From positions 1,116,001 to 1,180,000 of the forward strand of contig NZ_JAIOTY010000001.1 in NCBI RefSeq assembly GCF_019931275.1: a stretch of DNA of 64,000 nucleotides, written 5' to 3'. The notes under the pieces are model-generated. The model saw only the letters and a program-made list of their open reading frames with translations, did not search any database and was not told the DNA's origin. How positions within the stretch are numbered: position 1 is the first letter of the stretch; each line of letters starts with the position of its first letter. This DNA is from Nitratidesulfovibrio sp. SRB-5 (GTDB taxonomy: Bacteria; Desulfobacterota; Desulfovibrionia; Desulfovibrionales; Desulfovibrionaceae). Of this stretch, positions 32,341-41,161 are shown piece after piece. The translations under genes and the position numbers were made by a program.

Positions 32341-32931
32341 ATGGCACCACAGATAACACCCCGGCGCATGGAACGCATCCGCCGCGTTCTCGGCTGGCGG
32401 CAGAAGGACCTGACCCTTGTGCTGGCCAACATTCACGACCCGCACAACGTTTCGGCCATCTACCGCAGTTGCGACGCCTTCGGCGTGGCCCAGGTGCACC
32501 TGTACTATACCGATACCGCCTTTCCCGTGCTGGGCCGCAAGTCGTCGGCCTCGGCCCGCAAGTGGGTGGACACGGTGCGCCACTCCGATGCCCAGAGCCT
32601 GATGCGCACCCTGAAGGAAGGCGGCCACCGCGTGCTGGCCACCAGTTGTACTCCGGCGGCCAAACCGCTGGGCGACTACGACATGACCCAGCCCACCGCC
32701 ATCATCATGGGCAACGAGCATTCCGGCGTGGCCCCGGAACTGGTGGAACTGGTGGACGGCGAAGTATACATCCCCATGTACGGCATGATCCAGAGCTTCA
32801 ACGTGTCGGTGGCGGCGGCGGTGCTGCTGGCCGAGGCCTCGCGCCAGCGCGTGGTGGCGGGCATGTACGATCGGCCTTCCTGGCCCGAAGAGGAACTGGA
32901 AGCCCGCATCGCGGCATGGGCTGAGAAATAG
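32341..32931 (+). CDS. TrmH-type (SpoU family) RNA 2'-O-methyltransferase
   Basis: A 196-residue SPOUT-fold methylase. The three knot motifs are clear: motif 1 in DPHNVSAIYRSCDAFGVAQV (the Asn-Arg-Ser core), motif 2 in AIIMGNEHSGVAPELV, and motif 3 in IPMYGMIQSFNVSVAAAVLL. It transfers a methyl group from S-adenosylmethionine to a ribose 2'-hydroxyl. Size and the motif-3 wording fit tRNA Gm18 methylase TrmH better than the larger rRNA enzymes, but the target is not provable here. No strong ribosome-binding site is seen before the ATG. A strong terminator follows. Confidence 0.92.
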   Translation: MAPQITPRRMERIRRVLGWRQKDLTLVLANIHDPHNVSAIYRSCDAFGVAQVHLYYTDTAFPVLGRKSSASARKWVDTVRHSDAQSLMRTLKEGGHRVLATSCTPAAKPLGDYDMTQPTAIIMGNEHSGVAPELVELVDGEVYIPMYGMIQSFNVSVAAAVLLAEASRQRVVAGMYDRPSWPEEELEARIAAWAEK

Positions 32932-32956
32932 CGGGGGACACTGCCCCGAAAAGGCG

Positions 32957-32998
32957 CGACGGCGGCGTATCCGGATGGTTCCGGGTACGCCGCCGTCG
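32957..32998 (+). terminator. Terminator after the TrmH-type gene
   Basis: CGACGGCGGCGTA (32957-32969) pairs over 13 bp with 32986-32998, with GG/CC pairing inside the loop, 25 bp past the stop. Only GTCTGG follows on the plus strand, so a U-run is lacking. Confidence 0.75.
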
Positions 32999-33114
32999 TG
33001 TCTGGCGGGGATGAGCGGGCCGCCGCCGGGATGTTGCCGGGGCGTCGTCAGTGGTCCCGCCCGGCAGGCCACCCGCGTCACTTGCCTGCGTCACTTGCCT
33101 GCATCATCGGTGCG

Positions 33115-34407
33115 TCATTCGTCCGTACCATCGGGGGCGCCGGGGCCGTCGGGTTCGTCGCCTTCCAGCGGCAGGCCAAGGTCGGTCAGCCAGCCTTCGT
33201 ACAGCGCGCCCACCTCTCGCTCGCCCGCGCGCCGCGCCCAGCGGGCCAGCCCGTGCGCCTTGCGCACCAGCGGTTCCGGGTCTTCCAGCAGGCCGGTGAC
33301 GTGCTCGATCTTGCGGGCTGCCTGCCCGGCCAGGTCCGGGTTGCCCGCCTGCGCCGCCACCAGGGCCAGGCGGCGGTACCCCGGCAGGCTGGGAAAGAAG
33401 TAGCAGTGCAGCAGCCGCACGCCGGAAGCTTCCAGATACCTGTCGTGTCGTTCCAGAAAACCCGCCAGCAGTTCGTAGCCGGACTGCCACAGCGGGTCGG
33501 CCTGCAAGGCCTGCCAGCATCTGCCGGCCTCGAAGTCGGCGTGGGTCGCCAGCAGTTCCGCCTCGCGCGTGGGCGGCAGGGTCAGGTAGGTTTCCAGCCA
33601 CGGGGTCAGCGCCAGTTCGAAGCCATCGCGCCGGGCCAGCTTGTGCAGGTCCGGACCGAAGCAGCCGGAGCAGCGCCGGTTGAGCCGGGCGGCGTTGGCC
33701 GCGTCGTGGTCGCGGCGTCCGGGGGTGCGGCTTTCCAGATGGTACACCCGGCTTTCCGCCACGCAGGCCACCTTCAGCCCCCGCTCGCGGATGCGCCAGC
33801 ACAGTTCCAGATCCTCGCTGCCGTTCAGGTACCCTTCATGGAAGCCGCCGCAGTCGGCGAACACCGTGCGCTTCATGAGCATGGCCGCGCCGGTGATGGC
33901 CTGCAATGGCCGTCGCGCGGCCACCGCCGGGTGCGTTGCCGGAAAGTTGGCGTACAGGTGCTCGGTGGACAGCGAGGGCGTGAAGGCGATGCCGCAGTGC
34001 TGCACCCTGTCCGTATCCGGATAGAGCAGCAGCGGCCCCACGGCGCCCAGCCGGGCGTCGTCGTCCAGCGCGCGCAGCAGGGGGGGCAGCCAGCCGGGGG
34101 TTGCCAGGGTGTCGTTGTTCAGGAACAGCAGTCTGTCCGCGCGGGCCTGGGCCGCGCCAAGGTTGCTGGCCACGGCGAAGCCCTTGTTCTCCGGCAGTCG
34201 GACGGCCCGGAAAAGATCGCCGAACAGGGAACGTCCCAGCGGTTCAAGGTCGCTGGCGGTGGCGTCGGTAGAGCCGTTGTCCACCACGATGACCTCCAGC
34301 ACCCCGCCGGGGGTATGCTCGTGCAGGCTTTCAAGGCAGCCGCGCGTGAGATCCCAGAGGTTCCAGGCGGGGATGATGACGGAGACGAGGGGGGCTTTGG
34401 CGGTCAT
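33115..34407 (-). CDS. Family-2 glycosyltransferase (GT-A fold)
   Basis: About 430 residues. The GT2 domain begins at once (PLVSVIIPAWNLWDLTRGCL) with the nucleotide-binding VVDNGSTDAT and the DxD-like metal site in LLFLNNDTLATPGW. ITGAAMLMKRTVFADCGGF and GSEDLELCWRIRERG are the usual acceptor-loop and catalytic-base regions of rhamnosyl-type GT2 enzymes. A helical C-terminal part of about 180 residues follows. The sugar and acceptor are unknown. It is the downstream partner of the larger transferase gene, 58 bp away, and probably decorates a surface glycan or flagellin. The ATG at 34407 has only a weak GAG upstream. Confidence 0.88.
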   Translation of the reverse strand: MTAKAPLVSVIIPAWNLWDLTRGCLESLHEHTPGGVLEVIVVDNGSTDATASDLEPLGRSLFGDLFRAVRLPENKGFAVASNLGAAQARADRLLFLNNDTLATPGWLPPLLRALDDDARLGAVGPLLLYPDTDRVQHCGIAFTPSLSTEHLYANFPATHPAVAARRPLQAITGAAMLMKRTVFADCGGFHEGYLNGSEDLELCWRIRERGLKVACVAESRVYHLESRTPGRRDHDAANAARLNRRCSGCFGPDLHKLARRDGFELALTPWLETYLTLPPTREAELLATHADFEAGRCWQALQADPLWQSGYELLAGFLERHDRYLEASGVRLLHCYFFPSLPGYRRLALVAAQAGNPDLAGQAARKIEHVTGLLEDPEPLVRKAHGLARWARRAGEREVGALYEGWLTDLGLPLEGDEPDGPGAPDGTDE

Positions 34408-34465
34408 GCGATGTGGCTCGTGTGCGCGGCGCGCGCGGTGCAGCAGGTGGGAGTGAGAAGGGGAA

Positions 34466-36265
34466 TTACCCGGCGCCCGGCGCGGGCAGGGCCGCCAGCG
34501 CGGCGGTTTTGCGCAGCAGATCCTGCCGGGCCAGCGCCGCGGATGTCTCGCGCGCCTGCCTGACCTTGTCGGCCGGGTACAGGTGCTCCAGCTTGATGCG
34601 GTTGCCGAAGATATGTGCGCTGCGCGCCCGGCTGCTGGCCTGGCGCAGGCTGGAATGCTGCATGTGGCGCACCCGCACCGTGCCCGCGTACCATACCGGC
34701 AGCCCGGCCAGCGTGCAGCGGATGTCCCGTTCCAGGTCGTCGAACTGGCTGGGGGTGAAGCGCACGTCGAAGGCGCCCACCTGGTGCACCGAAGCCATGG
34801 AGACCATGTGGCAGCAGCCGGAAACGGACAGGCAGGGCCGGGTGTAGGCGGTAAGCAGCGGGTCGGGGTTGCCTGCCGCGTTGCCGTGGATGTGCCAGAG
34901 TTCGTCAAGATCGGCAAAGCTGCGGGTGCCCATGTTCGGAGGCAGGGCGAAAAAGTCGGCGCATTGCAGCGCGTGGGGCGGCGTGTGGTCGGTGACCGCG
35001 CACCCTATGGCCCCCCAGCCGGGCCGGGCGTGGGCCACGGCCAGCAGGCCATCCATCCAGCCGGGTTCCAGCAGCACGTCGTCGTCCAGGAACACGGCAT
35101 GGTCGCGCTGGCGCACATCCGGCAGGGACAGCAGCCAATTGCGGGCAGCGGGGGCTCCCACGTTCACCGGCAGGCGCACCATGGTGAACGGCGAACCCCA
35201 GTCCGCCGCCATGGCGCGGAACATTGCTTCCGTGCCGTCCTGCGAGCCGTTGTCCAGCGCGAAGACCGGCGCGCCGCGAAAGCCCGCCGCGCGCAACGAG
35301 CGCAGGGTCTGCGCCGCAAGGTCACGCTTGTTCCAGGTGTACAGCAGGATGGCGGGCGGGGCCATGGCCGCCGGGGGCGCGGGCAGCGGGTACAGCAGTT
35401 CGTGCAGGGCCAGCGTGAGGTTGGGATGGTACGGGGCCTCGCGCCACAGGGGCAGCAGCAGGGCGGCGGCGTCCGCCGCATGGCCCGGCTGTTCCAGCCG
35501 GGTCAGCAGTTCGGCGCGGCGCAATGCGTACCACGAGGCAAAGGGGGATACGCGAGCGGTGGTAGTGTCCTGTCCCGCCAGTTGCTCCAGTCGTCGTAGT
35601 GCCTCGGCGGGGTCCAGGCGGCGAACCGCCCATTCGGCGCGCAGCCGGTGAACCAGGGTTTCCGGTAGGGGTTGCGCTGTCGACAGCGCGGCGCGCAGCA
35701 GGGTTTCCAGCGTGGTGTCGTCCGCAGGCGGAAGTGCCGGGGAGTCTGTTCCGTCCGTGGTCGCGACAACGGAATTCTCGTGGCGCACGCACCATTCCAC
35801 GCCCCGCGCCAGCCAGAACAGCCCGTGCGTCGGGTCGGCCAGCCGGGGCAGCACCACGTCCAGCACGGCCTGCACCGGGGCGGTTGCCGGGCCGCCGTGG
35901 GCATTCAGGGCAGTATCCAGCGCGCCGAAGTCGGCGGGTACGCGCACCCGGTCATGCAGGCGGGCCACCAGTTCGCGCAGGGTCGGGTCGAACGCCTGCG
36001 GGGCGTCGTCCATGATGGCGCGCAGCAGTGCGGCAAGGCGGGTGTCCAGCGGGTTGTCGCGCCAGCCCCACAGGGCCATGCCCACTCCGGCGGCCACCAC
36101 GCCGGGGTCGCCCCCCGCGTTTTCGATGGCCCCGCGCGCCAGCCGGAACTGGTTGTCCGCGCCCATGGCCCCGCATTCCCACAGGGGTACGCGGTCCATG
36201 AGGGTTGCCAGCAGCGCCGTGACCTGGGCCGGATGGGGTGCGGGGATGCCGTGCGGTTGCGCCAT
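34466..36265 (-). CDS. Large family-2 glycosyltransferase with helical N-terminal half
   Basis: About 599 residues. The first ~320 are helical, TPR-like and Ala/Leu-rich. A GT2 domain follows: ILLYTWNKRDLAAQTLRSL, FALDNGSQDGTEA, the donor-site VNVGAPAARNWLL, and the DxD motif VFLDDDVLLEPGWMD. Late motifs SVSGCCHMVS and FTPSQFDDLERDIR contain the likely catalytic acid. These match, nearly motif for motif, the divergent neighbour at 36370-38094, so the two are paralogues. No good ribosome-binding site precedes the ATG at 36265, leaving the start soft. The function is likely glycan or glycoprotein assembly. Confidence 0.87.
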   Translation of the reverse strand: MAQPHGIPAPHPAQVTALLATLMDRVPLWECGAMGADNQFRLARGAIENAGGDPGVVAAGVGMALWGWRDNPLDTRLAALLRAIMDDAPQAFDPTLRELVARLHDRVRVPADFGALDTALNAHGGPATAPVQAVLDVVLPRLADPTHGLFWLARGVEWCVRHENSVVATTDGTDSPALPPADDTTLETLLRAALSTAQPLPETLVHRLRAEWAVRRLDPAEALRRLEQLAGQDTTTARVSPFASWYALRRAELLTRLEQPGHAADAAALLLPLWREAPYHPNLTLALHELLYPLPAPPAAMAPPAILLYTWNKRDLAAQTLRSLRAAGFRGAPVFALDNGSQDGTEAMFRAMAADWGSPFTMVRLPVNVGAPAARNWLLSLPDVRQRDHAVFLDDDVLLEPGWMDGLLAVAHARPGWGAIGCAVTDHTPPHALQCADFFALPPNMGTRSFADLDELWHIHGNAAGNPDPLLTAYTRPCLSVSGCCHMVSMASVHQVGAFDVRFTPSQFDDLERDIRCTLAGLPVWYAGTVRVRHMQHSSLRQASSRARSAHIFGNRIKLEHLYPADKVRQARETSAALARQDLLRKTAALAALPAPGAG

Positions 36266-36369
36266 GCGTGTTGCGGGGATGCGGGTTGGCGGGATACAAC
36301 GCGCCGAAACGTGTGCCCGTCGCGGCGCGCGGATCGACCGATGCGGCACTGTGGGCGGTAACGCCCGGA

Positions 36370-38094
36370 ATGTCAATTGAACCTGCCGGAGCCCCCGTGA
36401 CCTCACCCGCCCTTGCCCGACCATGCTGGCGCGATTTGCCCCGCGACCTCGCCGCCGCCCTGCTCAAGGGCGGGGTGGGGCAGTTGCACCTTGTCGGCAT
36501 TGCCGAGATGGCCCTTGGGGCCATGAACACGCCGGAAGGCTCGGCGTACGGTCCCGCCGACCTGTTCGCCCTGGGGGCAGACGCCCTGTGCGCCGCCTGG
36601 GAGTCCGACCCGCTGGATGCCCGCACCGCAGGCCAACTGGTGGCGTTGCACAAGGCCCGGCCCTTTCTGCCCACGCCGGTGTTCCGGGTGGCGGAGCTGC
36701 TGGCCTCTCTGGACGTGCCCCCGCCGGATGCCGAAGTGCGGCAGTTGGTCCAGTTGCTCCAGCAGCGCGATGCCGACGCCTCGTGCCGCCTGCTGGATCG
36801 CCAGCGCCGCGCCCAGCCGGGCAACACCTTCTGGCTGCGGCAGGCCATGGTGGTGGGCATGACCGAGGCCCGCCACCAGTGGCTGGATGCATGGCTGTCC
36901 GGGCTGCCTTCCGGCTCTCGGGACAAGGGAGGCATTCCCGCGCCCATTGTCGCCTCCCTGCGCGGCGACGTGGCCTTTGCGCGCGGGGACATGGCCGGGG
37001 CCGCCGCCCTGTACGCCGCCGCGTGCAAGGCCCTGCCGCTGGCTGCGTGGAGGGTCCGGCACGCCGAGTGCCTGTACCGCGCGGACGACCGTGACGGCGC
37101 CGTTGCCCTGTGGCGCGCGGCGGCGGCAGCCCGCCCCTGGCAGGTCAATCTTCTGCTGCGCCTCGACGACGTGGCAAGGGGGCGCGACCTGCCGGGCGAT
37201 TTGCCCGCCGGGCGCGGCGCGGTGCTGTTCTACACCTGGAACAAGGCCGAGTGCATCGACGAGGCGCTGGCCTCCGTGGCCGCGTCCGACCTGGGCGATG
37301 CCCGCGTGGTGGTGCTGGACAACGGCTGCACCGACGCCACCCCCGTCGTGCTGGCCCGCTGGGCCGAACGCGCTCCCGGTCGCCTGGGTGAGCGGCTGTA
37401 TACCGTCACCCTGCCGCTGAACATCGGCGCGCCCCCCGCCCGCAACTGGCTGCTGACCCTGCCGGAAGTCCGCGCCTGCGACTGGGTGGCCTTTCTGGAC
37501 GACGACGCCACCGTGCCGGTTGATTGGCTGCGCCTGTTCGGTGCCGCCATGGACGCCCACCCCGCCGCCAACGTCTATGGCTGCCGCGTGGTGGATTATT
37601 CGGTCCCCATGCTGCTCCAGTCCGTGGACCTGCATCTGGACCCCGGTGGCGACATGGCCGCCGCGCCGGAGAACGCCCCCGGCTATCGCCGCCGGTTCTC
37701 CGTCTCCGACCTGCATTTGCAGGAACTGGACTTCGGCCAGTTCTCCTACCAGCGTCCGTGCGTGTCCGTGACCGGCTGCTGCCACCTGTTCCGCCGCGCC
37801 GTGTTCGACACCGTGGGCCCCTTCGACCTGCGCTACGCCCCCAGCCAGTACGATGACCTGGAACACGACCTGCGCCGCAGCCTGCGCAACGATCTGCCCG
37901 TCTATCAGGGACATCTGGCCGTGCGCCACATGAAGCGCACCGGCCGCGCCGCCTGGACCGATCCCGCCCAATTCTCCAATGCCTGGGCCAACATGTACAA
38001 GCTTCAGTACCGCTATACCCGCCCCGACTTTGATACCCTGCGCCAGCACGACCACGCCGCCCTGCTGGCCGATGTGGAAGCAAGAGGTTTTTGA
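36370..38094 (+). CDS. Large family-2 glycosyltransferase, paralogue of the divergent neighbour
   Basis: About 574 residues. A helical N-terminal region (to about 280) is followed by a GT2 domain with VLFYTWNKAECIDEAL, VLDNGCTDATPVV, LNIGAPPARNWLLTLP, AFLDDDATVPVDWL, SVTGCCHLFRRAVFD and YAPSQYDDLEHDLRRSL. These are the same motifs, in the same order, as in the gene at 34466-36265. The ATG at 36370 has no ribosome-binding site; a GTG at 36397 has GGAG 5 bases upstream and may be the true start, 9 codons in. The two paralogues diverge from a spacer of only about 100 bp, suggesting inverted duplication and shared control. Confidence 0.87.
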   Translation: MSIEPAGAPVTSPALARPCWRDLPRDLAAALLKGGVGQLHLVGIAEMALGAMNTPEGSAYGPADLFALGADALCAAWESDPLDARTAGQLVALHKARPFLPTPVFRVAELLASLDVPPPDAEVRQLVQLLQQRDADASCRLLDRQRRAQPGNTFWLRQAMVVGMTEARHQWLDAWLSGLPSGSRDKGGIPAPIVASLRGDVAFARGDMAGAAALYAAACKALPLAAWRVRHAECLYRADDRDGAVALWRAAAAARPWQVNLLLRLDDVARGRDLPGDLPAGRGAVLFYTWNKAECIDEALASVAASDLGDARVVVLDNGCTDATPVVLARWAERAPGRLGERLYTVTLPLNIGAPPARNWLLTLPEVRACDWVAFLDDDATVPVDWLRLFGAAMDAHPAANVYGCRVVDYSVPMLLQSVDLHLDPGGDMAAAPENAPGYRRRFSVSDLHLQELDFGQFSYQRPCVSVTGCCHLFRRAVFDTVGPFDLRYAPSQYDDLEHDLRRSLRNDLPVYQGHLAVRHMKRTGRAAWTDPAQFSNAWANMYKLQYRYTRPDFDTLRQHDHAALLADVEARGF

Positions 38095-38111
38095 GAAGAA
38101 AGAATGCGAAT

Positions 38112-38246
38112 CGGGGAGGGGAAGGAAACTTTTTGCGCTTTGCGGTCGCCATCCGTAAGGCTCGAAGATTCGCCTAACGGCTGCCGCAAAAAGTTTCCTT
38201 CCCCTCCCCGAACCCCACCCCTTCCTTCCAAAACTTTTCAAATGGG
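38112..38246 (+). terminator. Family-C gene-end module carrying a family-B core, after the plus-strand glycosyltransferase
   Basis: A perfect 26-bp stem (38112-38137 with 38185-38210) begins 17 bp past the stop. Its loop is a 53-nt family-B core that folds on itself (CCGTTAGGC against GCCTTACGG, read on the minus strand). The C-tail follows on the plus strand (38211-38246): AACCCCACCCCTTCC, then TTCCAAAACTTTTCAAATGG. Confidence 0.85.
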
Positions 38247-38333
38247 TGGCGAAAGTAACTCGACATGGAATGGTTGAAGCGAATTCATATTGAGTTAAGG
38301 GGGTTATACCTTCATAGCCCATGCTTCAGAATA

Positions 38334-38394
38334 AAAAGTTTGCGGGGGATGGGGTTCGGGGAAGGGGGAGCTTTTTAAAGCTCCCCCTTCCCGG
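38334..38394 (-). terminator. Family-C gene-end module after trmFO
   Basis: A 16-bp stem (38359-38374 with 38377-38392) lies 9 bp past the minus-strand trmFO stop. The tail follows (38334-38358): GAACCCCATCCCCCG, then CAAACTTTTTATTC. Confidence 0.8.
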
Positions 38395-38401
38395 ATTCTC
38401 T

Positions 38402-39742
38402 TCAGATTTTATCCAGTGGGGGCACACCCACCATCCATGCGGCAAAGCTGGCGCGGGCGCGTTCGGCGTACAGGGCCTTGCGGTCGCGTTTCTTGGCGCG
38501 CTGGGTCAGTTCGGGCATCAGGCCGAAGTTGACGTTGGAGGGCTGGAAGTTCTTGGCGGGGGTGCGCAGGTGGTGGAGCAGCGCGCCGAGCGCGGTGTCC
38601 ACGGGCGGGGCGGGCAGGTCGCGGCCCAGTGCGCGGGCGGCCAGCAGCATGCCCAGCCACAGGCCGCAGGCGGCGGATTCCACGTAGCCTTCCACGCCGG
38701 TGATCTGCCCGGCCAGATGCACGTGGCGGTGGGGGCGCAGGGCAAGGTCGTCTGCCAGCACGAGGGGCGCGTTGACGTAGGTGTTGCGGTGCATGGAGCC
38801 GTGGCGCACGAATTCGGCGTTGGCGAGGCCGGGGATCATGCGGAACACGCGTTCCTGCTCGCCGTACTTGAGCTTGGTCTGGCAGCCCACGAGGTTGTAT
38901 GCGGTGCGGTTCAGGTTTTCGGCGCGCAGTTGCACGATGGCGTAGGGGCGCTGGCCGGTGCGCGGGTCGGTGAAGCCCACGGGCTTGAACGGCCCGAAGA
39001 CCAGGGTGCGTTCGCCGCGTTCGGCCAGTGCCTCGATGGGCATGCAGCCCTCGAAGTGGACTTCCTTCTCGAACTCGTGGGTGGGGGCCTTTTCGGCGGC
39101 CAGCAGGGCGGCGTGAAAGGCCTCGTACTCCTCGCGGTTCATGGGGCAGTTCAGGTAGTCGCCCTCGCCCTCGTCGTAGCGCGAGCCCTGAAAGGCAATG
39201 GAGGTGTCGACGGATTCGGCGGAGATGATGGGCGCGATGGCATCGTAGAAATACAGATGGCGCGAGCCGACGACCTCGGCCAGCGATGCGGCCAGCGGCT
39301 CGCTGGCCAGCGGCCCGGCGGACACCACGGCCACGTCGGCGGCGGCCAGTTCCGGCGCGTGGATGGAGGTGATTTCGCGGCGCACCACGGTGATGTTCGG
39401 TTCCGCCTCCATGGTCTCGGTCATGCGCCGGGCAAACAGCTCGCGGTCCACCGCCAGGGCCTTGCCCGCGGGCACGCGGGTGGCCTCGGCCACCTGCATG
39501 ACCAGGCTGTCCAGTTCGCGCATCTCCTGCTTCAGCAGCCCCACGCCGGAGGCGATGTCATCCGAACGCAAAGAATTGGAACACACCAGTTCGGCAAGGT
39601 CCGGGCTGGCATGGGCCGGGGAAAATGTCTGGGGCTTCATTTCGTACAGGGTGACGGCAACCCCGGCGCGGGCGAGCCTGCGGGCGCATTCGCAGCCTGC
39701 AAGGCCCCCCCCGGCGATGGCGGCGGTGACGAGAGCGGTCAA
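38402..39742 (-). CDS. trmFO: Methylenetetrahydrofolate-tRNA-(uracil-5-)-methyltransferase TrmFO
   Basis: A 446-residue FAD enzyme forming m5U54 in the T-loop of tRNA with folate as carbon donor. The start is a TTG at 39742, giving LTALVTAAIAGGGLAGCECA; GGAGG sits 5 bases upstream, and the FAD-binding GGGLAG falls at the family's usual position. Other motifs include LVCSNSLRSD (with the family's conserved Cys), YDAIAPIISAESVD, FGPFKPVGFTDPRTG and GQITGVEGYVESAACGLW. It is monocistronic, with the family-C hairpin 9 bp past its stop. ATG-led starts further upstream would add an unlikely Pro/Ala-rich leader. Confidence 0.96.
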   Translation of the reverse strand: MTALVTAAIAGGGLAGCECARRLARAGVAVTLYEMKPQTFSPAHASPDLAELVCSNSLRSDDIASGVGLLKQEMRELDSLVMQVAEATRVPAGKALAVDRELFARRMTETMEAEPNITVVRREITSIHAPELAAADVAVVSAGPLASEPLAASLAEVVGSRHLYFYDAIAPIISAESVDTSIAFQGSRYDEGEGDYLNCPMNREEYEAFHAALLAAEKAPTHEFEKEVHFEGCMPIEALAERGERTLVFGPFKPVGFTDPRTGQRPYAIVQLRAENLNRTAYNLVGCQTKLKYGEQERVFRMIPGLANAEFVRHGSMHRNTYVNAPLVLADDLALRPHRHVHLAGQITGVEGYVESAACGLWLGMLLAARALGRDLPAPPVDTALGALLHHLRTPAKNFQPSNVNFGLMPELTQRAKKRDRKALYAERARASFAAWMVGVPPLDKI

Positions 39743-39991
39743 GATGTCCTCCGGAAGGGCTGGGCGGATGGGATGAAAACGGCCTGCGGCGCGGCGGGCG
39801 CGCCAAGCCTGCGGGTGAGGTAGGGCATTTCCGCCCGGCAGGCAAGCGGGGCAGGGGGGATGTGGCGCTGGAAGCGGTACGGTGGGGCGCATGCCGCCGG
39901 GCCGATGGTTGGGCGGGCCGCCATGCCGCAGGAAGCCATGCCGTGGCCGTAACCGTGCCGGGCTGGGGCAGGGCGGGATGTCTGATGCGGG

Positions 39992-41149
39992 TTACTGCCC
40001 TGCCGGTTGCTCCTCGGTCAGGCGACGCATTTCGCGGTGCAGTTCGTCCAGCAGCCCGGAGGCGCGTATGGTGGCCAGCCCCCTGTCGAAGGCCTCGCGC
40101 AGGGCGGCATGGTCGGGCCGCGCGCGTGAAAAGCACACATGCAGGTCGCGTTCGCCCAGGATGGGGTCGAATTCGGCAAGGCTGGCGGCCTGTGCGGGCA
40201 GGTCGCGCCGCAGCAGAAAGTGCACCACGTTGCGGTCTGCGGCCATGGCGTCGATGCGCCCGGCCAGCAGCTTGCGCAGGTTGGCCAGTTCGTCGTTGGC
40301 GGGCTCCTTGCGCAGGAAGGCCGCGGCGTCGAAGGCCTGGGTATGGGCGTAGCCGCGCACCACGCCGATGCGCAGCCCGGCCAGGTCGCGCAGGTCGTTC
40401 CAGTGCAGGGTGTTGGCCGTCAGCCCGAACAACGCCAGCGGGCCGCCGGGGAACGGGGCGGACAGGTCGCATTCGCTTTCCCGCTCGGCGGTTCTGTAAG
40501 CGGGCGCCACGGCGGTCACCTTGCCGTCGCGCAGCAGGGACATGCCCCTGGCCCACGGCATGAATTCGAGGCGCGCCTCAAGCCCCACGGAAGCCAGCGC
40601 GGCCCGGATGACCCGCGCCACGTAGCCGCCGTGCGGCAGATTGTGTTCCACGTAGGGTGGCCAGTCGTAGGTGGCAATGTGCAGGGCGGAACCCCCGCCA
40701 GACCCCTTGGCCGGACGGGCCGGGGGCGGGGTGGTCCGCTGGCCGCCGGGATGCGCTGTTCCGTTGATTGCGGACGCGGGCGCGGTGGATGCCGGGGCAG
40801 ACTCCGAGGATACGGCGGACCCCCCGGATATGGACACGTCCTGGCCCGGCGCGGGCATGTCAGGGCGATGCGGCTCCGGTCGAGACGGCTCCGGTCGAGA
40901 CGTATCTGGCAGAGACGCCTCCGACCGGGCTTGCCCCGGCTGGGCCATGGCCGCTGACGGCGTGATGCTACCCGTGACCGACAGGCCAGGCAGCCCGGCC
41001 CGCTCCGCCAATCCGGCCAATCCCGCCAAACCCGTGAGCCCCGCCAGAGCGCACGCCACCGTCAACGGCACCATGTGCCGCCGGAAGGCCTGCGCCGCCG
41101 CCCGCATCCGGTGGCGGATGCAGGCGGCGCGCCCTGCGCGCGGGCGCAT
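39992..41149 (-). CDS. Periplasmic solute-binding protein (family 3-like) with low-complexity linker
   Basis: About 385 residues. Basic N-terminal residues and a hydrophobic segment (HMVPLTVACALAGLTGLAGL) form a signal peptide or anchor. About 100 residues of Pro/Ser/Ala linker follow, including the repeat SRPEPSRPEPHRPD, encoded by 14-bp tandem DNA units near 40866-40905. The binding-protein domain (about 155-385) starts LHIATYDWPPYVEHNLPHGG and includes LRIGVVRGYAHT and DAMAADRNVVHFLL, typical of type-3 solute-binding folds. The ligand is unknown and there is no permease or ATPase beside it. It may serve as a sensor or orphan receptor. It lies 12 bp after glgP. The exact start is uncertain. 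Confidence 0.82.
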   Translation of the reverse strand: MRPRAGRAACIRHRMRAAAQAFRRHMVPLTVACALAGLTGLAGLAGLAERAGLPGLSVTGSITPSAAMAQPGQARSEASLPDTSRPEPSRPEPHRPDMPAPGQDVSISGGSAVSSESAPASTAPASAINGTAHPGGQRTTPPPARPAKGSGGGSALHIATYDWPPYVEHNLPHGGYVARVIRAALASVGLEARLEFMPWARGMSLLRDGKVTAVAPAYRTAERESECDLSAPFPGGPLALFGLTANTLHWNDLRDLAGLRIGVVRGYAHTQAFDAAAFLRKEPANDELANLRKLLAGRIDAMAADRNVVHFLLRRDLPAQAASLAEFDPILGERDLHVCFSRARPDHAALREAFDRGLATIRASGLLDELHREMRRLTEEQPAGQ

Positions 41150-41161
41150 CACGCGGGCTGC

